A stretch of 54,688 nt of DNA, taken from NCBI GenBank assembly GCA_027622275.1, contig JAQBZB010000020.1, positions 1 through 54,688 of the forward strand, in the 5' to 3' direction. Below, in pieces: positions 48,841-54,688 of this stretch (within the stretch, counting starts at the first letter, position 1; each line of letters opens with the position of its first letter). The DNA is from Planctomycetota bacterium (lineage in GTDB: Bacteria; Planctomycetota; Planctomycetia; Pirellulales; Pirellulaceae). Under the pieces are notes generated by a model. That model had not been told where the DNA came from, did no database searches, and worked only from the letters and a program-made list of their open reading frames with translations. The translations under genes and the position numbers were made by a program.

Positions 48841-50295
48841 ATGAATACCATGAATGACCTGACATACAATCGCCGGCAGATGCTGGCACGATCCGGTGCC
48901 GGAGCCGGCTTCTTAGGGCTGACATCGCTGCTCGGCAGTGAAGGGTTGCTCCGTGCGGCGAGTGAAGCCAGCTCGCTCGATCCGCTGGCCCCGCGACGAC
49001 CGCACTTCGAGCCCAAGGCGAAGGCGGTTATATGGCTATTCATCAATGGAGGACCTAGTCACGTCGATACCTGGGATTTTAAACCGGAACTCGAGAAGAG
49101 CGACGGCAAGGAGTTGGAGGGCTTCGACAAATTCACCGGGTTCTTCTCCGGTTCGGTAGGGCCGCTCATGAAGTCGCCGTTTGCATTCGCGCAGCATGGC
49201 GAATCAGGCAAGTGGGTCTCGGAGATCTTTCCGAATCTGTCCCAGCACGTCGACAAGATGGCCTTCGTCCACTCGGCCTACGCCAAGTCAAACAACCACA
49301 GCCCGGCGTTGTTCATGGCGAACACCGGTTTCACGCAGATGGGCTACCCGTGTGTCGGTTCGTGGGCCACGTATGGGCTCGGCAGCGAGAGCCGCGATCT
49401 GCCGGCGTTCGTTGTTATGTCGGACCCCAAGGGCCGCGGTCTGCCGAAAGGCTACTCGTTGAATTGGGGAGCGGGTTATCTGCCGAGCGTGTATCAAGGG
49501 ACGTGGCTCAAGCCCAGCGGCGATCCAATCGACAACTTGAATCGGCCCCAGGAGTTGAACGACTCCCGGCAGCGGGCACAGCTCGATCTATTGGCACGTC
49601 TCAATCAAGACCACTTCGACGAGAACCCCGCCGAGAAGGAACTCGCCGCGCGGATCGAGAGCTTTGAACTTGCCTATCGCATGCAATCCGCCGCGCCGGA
49701 GGCATTGGATGTCGATCGCGAACCAGAACATATTCAAAAGTCGTATGGCCTGGAGGATGAGCGGTGCGGCCACTTTGCGCGGCAGTGTTTGATCGCCCGC
49801 CGGATGGTTGAACGGGGCGTGCGGTTTGTGCAAATCTATTCCGGCGGCATGGAGAACCAACGCTCGTGGGACGGCCACAACGACATTCAGGGCAATCATT
49901 CGCAGTTCGCCGGCGAAACGGACAAGCCGATCGCGGCCTTGCTCGGCGATTTGGCGCAGCGCGGATTGCTTGATTCGACGCTGGTGATCTGGGGCGGCGA
50001 GTTCGGACGCTTGCCCGTCGCACAGAAGTCCGAAAAGCCGGGCCGCGATCACAATCCACATGCCATGACCTATTGGTTCGCGGGCGGCGGCGCGAAAGGG
50101 GGCACGTCCTACGGCGCCACCGACGAGGTCGGACACAAGGCGGTCGACAAGCGAGTCAACCTGCACGATTTGCATGCCACGATCCTGCATCTGCTTGGCA
50201 TGGAACACAAGCAACTCACCTACCGCCACAACGGCCGCGACTTCCGTTTAACCGATGTCGAAGGCCAAGTCATCCACGAGATCATTGAATCTTGA
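48841..50295 (+). CDS. DUF1501 protein (Tat-exported), partner of the PSCyt1 protein
   Basis: A 484-residue protein (from the ATG at 48841; one at 48850 is also possible). The N-terminus has RRQMLARSGAGAGFLGLTSL, a Tat-type signal. DUF1501 marks are AVIWLFINGGPSHVDTWDF, RRMVERGVRFVQIYSGG, DGHNDIQGNHSQF and VIWGGEFGRLPVAQKSEKPG. It is the second gene of a probable operon, after the PSCyt1 protein and before a methyltransferase whose TTG start overlaps its TGA. Compared with the DUF1501 protein at 22820-24151 it is longer by about 40 residues and is of the common PSCyt-paired type. Confidence 0.93.
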   Translation: MNTMNDLTYNRRQMLARSGAGAGFLGLTSLLGSEGLLRAASEASSLDPLAPRRPHFEPKAKAVIWLFINGGPSHVDTWDFKPELEKSDGKELEGFDKFTGFFSGSVGPLMKSPFAFAQHGESGKWVSEIFPNLSQHVDKMAFVHSAYAKSNNHSPALFMANTGFTQMGYPCVGSWATYGLGSESRDLPAFVVMSDPKGRGLPKGYSLNWGAGYLPSVYQGTWLKPSGDPIDNLNRPQELNDSRQRAQLDLLARLNQDHFDENPAEKELAARIESFELAYRMQSAAPEALDVDREPEHIQKSYGLEDERCGHFARQCLIARRMVERGVRFVQIYSGGMENQRSWDGHNDIQGNHSQFAGETDKPIAALLGDLAQRGLLDSTLVIWGGEFGRLPVAQKSEKPGRDHNPHAMTYWFAGGGAKGGTSYGATDEVGHKAVDKRVNLHDLHATILHLLGMEHKQLTYRHNGRDFRLTDVEGQVIHEIIES

Positions 50296-50957
50296 GCTTA
50301 CAGCGCACACTCGAACCCGAAGTCATGGACACGCCCGAGGAAGCTCGTGACTACAACGAGATGGATCACTCGGAAGTCAACCGCATCTTTGTTGATGACC
50401 TTCTGGCGTGCGGTGAGATCGCCGGTGATATCCTCGATCTTGGAACCGGAACGGCGTTAATCCCCATCGAGTTGTGCGCGCGAGTCGAAGCGTGCCGAGT
50501 GATGGCGAGTGAAATGTCGGTAAGCATGCTCGATCTGGCCGTCTATAACTTGGCCGTTAGCCCGGCGGGCGGGCGGATTCAGCTCGATCAAGCCGACGCC
50601 AAGCAATTGCACTACGATGACGACCAGTTCGATGTCGTCATGTCGAACAGCATCGTGCATCACATTCCCGAGCCGGTCGCGGTCCTCCGCGAAGCCGCAC
50701 GAGTCGCCAGGCCGGGCGGATTGCTGTTCTTTCGCGACTTGATGCGTCCGGCACAGTCGGAAGACGTGAGCCGTCTGGTGGCGACTTACGCCGCCGGAGC
50801 GAACGAACACCAGCAGAAGATGTTCGCTGATTCGCTGCGAGCCGCTCTTTCGTTGGAAGAGATTCGGAAGCTTGTTTCAAGCCTCGGATTCAACGACGAC
50901 ACCGTCCAGGCGACCAGTGACCGTCATTGGACGTGGATCGCACGTCAGCCGCTCTAA
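50292..50957 (+). CDS. Class I SAM-dependent methyltransferase
   Basis: A 221-residue cytoplasmic methyltransferase. The SAM-binding motif I is DILDLGTGTALIPIELC, the acidic residue after strand 2 is in VMASEMSVSMLDLA, and the motif IV/post region is VVMSNSIVHHIPEPVAVLRE followed by RPGGLLFFRDLMRP. The first codon is TTG at 50292, overlapping the stop of the DUF1501 gene (TTGA), because the segment RTLEPEVMD seems conserved. An ATG at 50325 is the alternative. Translational coupling with the operon is likely; the substrate is unknown. Confidence 0.83.
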   Translation: MSLQRTLEPEVMDTPEEARDYNEMDHSEVNRIFVDDLLACGEIAGDILDLGTGTALIPIELCARVEACRVMASEMSVSMLDLAVYNLAVSPAGGRIQLDQADAKQLHYDDDQFDVVMSNSIVHHIPEPVAVLREAARVARPGGLLFFRDLMRPAQSEDVSRLVATYAAGANEHQQKMFADSLRAALSLEEIRKLVSSLGFNDDTVQATSDRHWTWIARQPL

Positions 50958-51062
50958 CGCGACCTTGGACTGCGCTCAGATTACAGAAGGCAACACAGAC
51001 AACGAAGTGTTGATCGAGATCTTCGTTTCCTCCGTTCACTTCTGTTCAAAGGGACAGATCAG

Positions 51063-51242
51063 CTAGCCCGGATTATTCATCAGCCGCCTGGCGATAGCCT
51101 GCGGTTCTCGCGAACATCGAGAGAACCGCACGCTAGCGCGTGGCGGCTGATTTGCGCGGTGTGTTGGGCAACATAGCCGTAACTCTTTTTACAAACGTAT
51201 GTTTCGAAGAATGCTGATCGGTTCATGAATAATCCGGGCTAG
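51063..51242. mobile_element. MITE-like element, 180 bp, full copy 2
   Basis: The same length and 18-bp ends as copy 1 at 24509-24688, including the CTAG at both tips. Internal differences are few (for example GCCTGGCGATAGCC against GCTTGGCGATAGCC). It lies in the gap past the methyltransferase gene, about 105 bases from each flanking gene, and does not interrupt any gene. Confidence 0.85.
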
Positions 51243-51346
51243 CGCTCCGGCACCGGCAAAGTTGCATGAGCAACAAGGACAACCAGAAGTTGTGATCCCA
51301 TTTCAGAGGTGCCTGGATGTGGCGTTCAAGTGTCGCGATGCAAGGC

Positions 51347-52264
51347 CTAGTTCGCCGCTTCCGTCACGTGAACGTCGATCGTCTGTTTGATTTTCTGCTC
51401 GATGGACTGGCCGCCGATCGCGATGGCCATGGTCATGTGTTGCTCGAGCGTCGAATGCGCGACGCGCCCGGCTTCGGTGTCGAAGTGGATTGTGCCCTTG
51501 GCGGACTGGTCCTTCAATGTGACCAGCGCGTCATCGCCTTTGGGCAACGTCATGGTCAGGTCGACGTTGATGCGTTCGAGTTTCTTGCCCTCGACGACTT
51601 CGGGACCCGCATAGGTCAACTTGGAAAGAACCTTCATCTTGCCAATCTGCGTCAGTTCGTTCTCCGTCTCAATCGTCCACGATTCGCCCTGTTCGAGCGC
51701 CCCTTCCGGGAAGTGGTGGGATCCTTGCTTGATCATCTTGACCAATCCCTCTTTGGAAAACATCTCGCCCAACTGATCAACACCCGGGATGGACTGCAAC
51801 GCTTCCACGGCGGAATCCGGAACCTCAACCTTGTCGATATTGCCCGACGCTGACATCGTCAGCGTGAATTATGTGGCTGCGAGCGCCTTCAGCGCGGGGG
51901 CGAAGAGTGCGCCGATCCCCGCCAATTCCTGGGGGTCGTCCGAATCGAATTTGAAGCCATTGCCCATCGCGTCCATCTTCATCCGGACGCGTGTAAAATC
52001 CTGCTGGATCGTCGCGGTGCCTTGATCGTCGACAGCCGTCACATGCCACGTCGCATCGATCGTCTGGTTCATCTTCGTCTCGATGTCCAGATCGCCCACC
52101 TTGGCGTTCATTGTCATGTTTTGCTCGACGACCTGGGCCAGCCGTTGCCCCTGCTGAAATTTCCAACGCAACGTGGTTTGGGCCGGCAGCAATCCCGTCG
52201 AAGCGAGAACGAGCAACAACGTCGAACCGGCCAAGCCAAGCGACAAAAGAGATGTACGCGACAT
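51347..52264 (-). pseudogene. DUF6263-like exported protein gene split by one TAA
   Basis: Two halves lie in the same frame. The first has a signal peptide (SLGLAGSTLLLVLASTGLL) and TLRWKFQQGQRLAQVVEQNM, ending LAPALKALAAT. A TAA (51869-51871) follows, then FTLTMSASGNIDKVEVPDSA, ending DVHVTEAAN at 51347. In relatives I recall a Glu before FTLT, so GAA to TAA would explain it. Without the stop the protein has 305 residues. Either the gene is recently dead, or a single-base error sits in the assembly; both halves look well preserved. Confidence 0.78.
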
Positions 52265-52713
52265 AGTAATGTTCCTTGCGTTGGGGGATCAGAGTTTGGA
52301 GGTGATTCGAAATCAACGAGCGAATGTTCCCCCATCATAACCGACTCACGGCGTGGCCGCACCGGCGCGCAAACCGGCCGCCTTCAGAAAACAGGTCGTT
52401 CGCGGATGTGGCGTTCGAATCGTGCGACGACACGTTTTGGGTTGTGGGCAGGAGCGGCAGACGTTGATGCTAATTGCCGCCACGTTGCAAACTTCCGAAG
52501 TCTTCGGAGACTTCGAAAGATTTTGTTTTCGGCTCGATCACCCTACATCAGTCGTCAGCGAATTTATTGTTATCGCAACACGATTCCAGCCACAAATCTT
52601 CTGTCGCGGCACGCGGCGCTACGTGGCCTTTCGCTCCGCGAAAGGAAAGATTCTGTTCGCGGAGCGAACAGCCACGTACAAGCTGCGGCCCCGCCGCCCT
52701 CCGGCCGTTGGCG
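52265..52713. other. Gap with palindromes; no gene seen
   Basis: This stretch between the DUF6263-like gene start and the PIG-L stop has no recognisable gene. It holds the palindromic repeat at 52620-52678 and the shorter CTTCCGAAG-TCTTCGGAGACTTCGAAAG palindrome near 52492-52520, which is close in sequence to the one near 7537-7564. Confidence 0.45.
52620..52678. repeat. Nested palindromic repeat, TACGTGGCC type (copy 2)
   Basis: The ends are TACGTGGC and GCCACGTA; the hairpins are CTTTCGC-TCC-GCGAAAG and GTTCGC-GGA-GCGAAC. This is the element at 1046-1101 in the opposite orientation, with a different central spacer. It lies 36 bases past the PIG-L stop on the minus strand. Confidence 0.8.
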
Positions 52714-53406
52714 TCAAAAGATTTCCTGAACGTAGGCGTTCGTTGCTCGCAAGGCCTCGGCGTAGCGGACGCCGCAGGTCTGGCCGCGGTACATCGCGAG
52801 TGTCTCTTTCGCACGCTGTGCGCCGTCATGTTGGCTGGCGTCGTAGGGCTCGTTGCGGACGAGAGCCATCAACCGGCCTAGCCAATCGATCGCCTGCGGC
52901 CACTCGTCGCTGACGTCGACAAACGTGTCGGGCTCGAAGCCGATGGTGTGTCGCGGGCCGTTGTCGTACATGTAGATCTGGCGCGGCCCTGTGAAAGCAC
53001 GCCCCGGCTCCAGCATCCGGTCGCCGTGACGCAGCGCGATGTCGCTGAGCTGTGAAGCGACGACGTGATCTGAGTGACGATCATGAGGCCACAGCATGAA
53101 CGCGACGTCCGGTGCGATCTCGGCGATCGCCGACGCGACCGCGCGTTTCGTGGCTTCGTTCACCTCGTAGTTGATGCTCGCGAAATCCAGAAACCGCATC
53201 TCGGCTCCGTAATCCTTGCAGATCTCGATCGTGCCGTCGACCAATTCCCGCGCGCGGCCTTGAACCGGTTTCCAGTTGCGGTAATCGCCGATCAACGACA
53301 GAATGACGACGCGATGATTCTTGCGGATCGCCTTCAGCAGGATACCGGGAATCCCAAACGGGCAATCGTCGTAATGGGCACCGATGCCGAGAATCGTCTT
53401 TGACAT
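52714..53406 (-). CDS. PIG-L family deacetylase
   Basis: A 230-residue zinc-dependent N-acetylglucosaminyl-type deacetylase. The ATG at 53406 follows GAGGA. The first metal motif reads [11 protein letters not shown], where the family has AHPDD, so Pro is replaced by Tyr but both Asp and His are kept. The second is [13 protein letters not shown]. The natural substrate is unknown; relatives act on GlcNAc-inositol, bacillithiol or mycothiol precursors and antibiotics. The gene is divergent from the NHL protein, with a palindromic repeat between them. Confidence 0.9.
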   Translation of the reverse strand: MSKTILGIGAHYDDCPFGIPGILLKAIRKNHRVVILSLIGDYRNWKPVQGRARELVDGTIEICKDYGAEMRFLDFASINYEVNEATKRAVASAIAEIAPDVAFMLWPHDRHSDHVVASQLSDIALRHGDRMLEPGRAFTGPRQIYMYDNGPRHTIGFEPDTFVDVSDEWPQAIDWLGRLMALVRNEPYDASQHDGAQRAKETLAMYRGQTCGVRYAEALRATNAYVQEIF

Positions 53407-53466
53407 GTTATCCTCGCGTTTCGACTCGGGGTAATGCAACATCGGTAGGATAACGCCGCTCGCCTA

Positions 53467-53539
53467 TGTACGATGGCCTCCCAAGGCCGTCGCTCAGCTG
53501 CGACGCGACGAATCAACGGCCTTGGAAGGCCATCGTACA
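53467..53539. repeat. Nested palindromic repeat, TGTACGATGGCC type
   Basis: The ends are TGTACGATGG and CCATCGTACA; the inner hairpins are GGCCT-CCC-AAGGCC and GGCCTT-GGA-AGGCC. It lies between the divergent PIG-L and NHL genes. Confidence 0.8.
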
Positions 53540-53636
53540 AAAGAAAACGCCACAGCTGACGCGAGGCGTTCCGCGATCGGGTATTCTAGACAGCCGACGT
53601 TTGGCGGTACACAACTCAAACTGCGAGGAACGGATC

Positions 53637-54542
53637 ATGAAATCGATCTTGCTGGCTGGTGCTGTACTCGGATTGGTCGCGACGATTCAGCCGCCTTCCA
53701 CTGCCGCGGCGGAACCGCTTGATTTTCTAGCGGACCACGAGTTCTTTCGCCTGCCGGACTCGATCAAACTCGGCGCTTGCTCGGGCGTGGCCGTCGACAG
53801 CAAGGGAAATGTTTACCTGTTCCATCGCGGCAAGCAACCGATTATCCGCCTCGATGCCGACGGCAAGTTTCTCAGCTCCTGGGGTGATGATGTAATCGGC
53901 TCGGCTCATGGGCTGCGGATTGATGCGGAAGACAACGTCTGGGTCACGGACATCGGCGACCATCAGGTGCTGAAGTTCAGTCCTGATGGGAAACTTCTGT
54001 TGGCCTTGGGCAAAGCGGGCTCGGCCGGCGACGCCGTCGACGAATTCAATAAGCCAACCGACGTCGCTTTCGGCGCTGACGGCGAGATTTATGTGACCGA
54101 CGGTTATGGCAACAACCGCGTGCTGAAGTTCACTCCCAACGGCGGCTTTCTCGCGCAATGGGGCGAAGCGGGTGACGGTCCCGGGCAATTCAACTTGCCG
54201 CACACGGTCGTCATCGATCAAAGCGGCCGCATCATCGTGGGCGATCGCGAGAATGATCGGGTGCAGGTTTTTGAAAGCAGCGGAAAACTCGTGGCCGTCT
54301 GGCCGGGCTTCGCGCCGTTTGGACTGGCCTTTGACGGGCAAGGCCATCTGTTCGTGGCTGATGGCCGCGCGAACAGGGTGCTACAGCTCGACGACGAAGG
54401 CCAGGTCGTGCGGTCTTGGGGAAAGGAGGGGACCGCGCCTGGCGAGTTCCAACTGCCGCACATGCTGGCCGCCGACGCGAGCGGCAACCTGTACGTCGGC
54501 GAGATCAAAGGCGAACGGTTTCAGAAGCTGATCCGGCAGTAA
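53637..54542 (+). CDS. Exported NHL-repeat beta-propeller protein
   Basis: A 301-residue protein from the ATG at 53637 (GAGGAA ribosome site), with a signal peptide (LLAGAVLGLVATIQPPSTAA). Six NHL blades can be counted, for example GVAVDSKGNVYLFHRG, GLRIDAEDNVWVTDIGDHQV, DVAFGADGEIYVTDGYGNNR, HTVVIDQSGRIIVGDRENDR, GLAFDGQGHLFVADGRANRV and MLAADASGNLYVGEIKGERF. They resemble peptidyl-glycine alpha-amidating-type NHL proteins but the function is unknown. Upstream codons from 53466 lie in a palindromic repeat and are not coding. Confidence 0.9.
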   Translation: MKSILLAGAVLGLVATIQPPSTAAAEPLDFLADHEFFRLPDSIKLGACSGVAVDSKGNVYLFHRGKQPIIRLDADGKFLSSWGDDVIGSAHGLRIDAEDNVWVTDIGDHQVLKFSPDGKLLLALGKAGSAGDAVDEFNKPTDVAFGADGEIYVTDGYGNNRVLKFTPNGGFLAQWGEAGDGPGQFNLPHTVVIDQSGRIIVGDRENDRVQVFESSGKLVAVWPGFAPFGLAFDGQGHLFVADGRANRVLQLDDEGQVVRSWGKEGTAPGEFQLPHMLAADASGNLYVGEIKGERFQKLIRQ

Positions 54543-54628
54543 CTTGCGAGGCGAACGGAGCACGATCTCCCGGTTGAAACCTGAGGAAGTTCTTGCGTCG
54601 ATACATCCAGAACGCGATCAGCTGTCGT

Positions 54629-54682
54629 AGTGGTGGCTTCCAGCCGCCACATATTCAGCGGCGGCTGGAAGCCACCGCCACT
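54629..54682. repeat. Nested palindromic repeat, AGTGGTGGC type
   Basis: AGTGGTGGC-TTCCA-GCCGCC and its inverse GGCGGC-TGGAA-GCCACCGCCACT surround the spacer ACATATTCAGC. Its left hairpin has the TTCCAG loop also seen at 45404-45468. It lies 86 bases past the NHL stop. Confidence 0.75.
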
Positions 54683-54688
54683 TCAATA

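Noticed and set aside
53466-53636. Longer N-terminus for the NHL protein
   Set aside because: The extra codons run through a palindromic repeat and precede a good signal peptide with its own ribosome site at 53637.

Overview
The window looks like a chromosomal segment of a planctomycete (Planctomycetota, probably a Pirellulales-type member). The evidence is the pairing of a PSCyt1/DUF1549/DUF1553 protein with a DUF1501 protein, a second DUF1501 gene, a DUF1559 pseudopilin-like protein, a very large sugar-dehydrogenase/cytochrome c fusion, many PQQ-like and NHL propellers, and weak use of Shine-Dalgarno sites. I see no CRISPR array, no rRNA and no complete tRNA. Layout from left to right: the first 85 bases are the 3' end (domains V and VI) of a group II intron. 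Bases 166-17,400 hold a secreted Gly/Pro-rich protein, a small lipoprotein and surE, a superfamily I helicase with a nuclease-like tail, guaA, ettA, a lysine-rich small protein, a UGA-interrupted SelW-like gene, a PQQ propeller, an isochorismatase-like hydrolase, a secreted methyltransferase-like/PQQ fusion, a YiiX-like hydrolase and a D-2-hydroxyacid dehydrogenase. Bases 17,385-24,151 hold a YRP-repeat secreted protein, a small lipoprotein, a DUF1559 protein and a minus-strand sugar-metabolism group (Gfo/Idh/MocA oxidoreductase, sugar-phosphate isomerase, Uma2 nuclease-like protein, DUF1501). 

Bases 24,170-30,100 form an accessory region full of debris: palindromic repeats, a 180-bp MITE-like element, a frameshifted radC, a lone DUF4062 gene that is a defence candidate, a toxin-antitoxin pair, a 5' fragment of a group II intron cut off by a truncated IS1182-type transposase, and a small possible DUF6210 protein. 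After an M20 peptidase and the large cytochrome fusion come a broken LamG gene and the 3' half of a tRNA-Asn, which looks like an old integration scar. Bases 35,374-40,971 hold the replication cluster gyrB, DciA-like (DUF721), dnaN and dnaA, all on the minus strand. The dnaN-dnaA gap has DnaA-box-like sites and an AT-rich stretch, so the chromosome origin probably lies there. The rest holds a cysteine desulfurase, an isochorismatase-ThuA fusion, two response-regulator proteins, the PSCyt1/DUF1501/methyltransferase operon, a DUF6263-like gene split by one stop codon, a PIG-L deacetylase and an NHL protein. 

Three observations stand out. First, a SelW/Rdx-family gene at 9796-10032 is read only if an in-frame UGA is selenocysteine, and a hairpin fitting the bacterial SECIS model follows that UGA. 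Second, a 180-bp element with 18-bp terminal inverted repeats and CTAG ends occurs twice in full and twice as fragments. Third, about ten intergenic nested palindromes share one architecture (two inverted copies of a small hairpin, often with a TCC loop) although their sequences differ.
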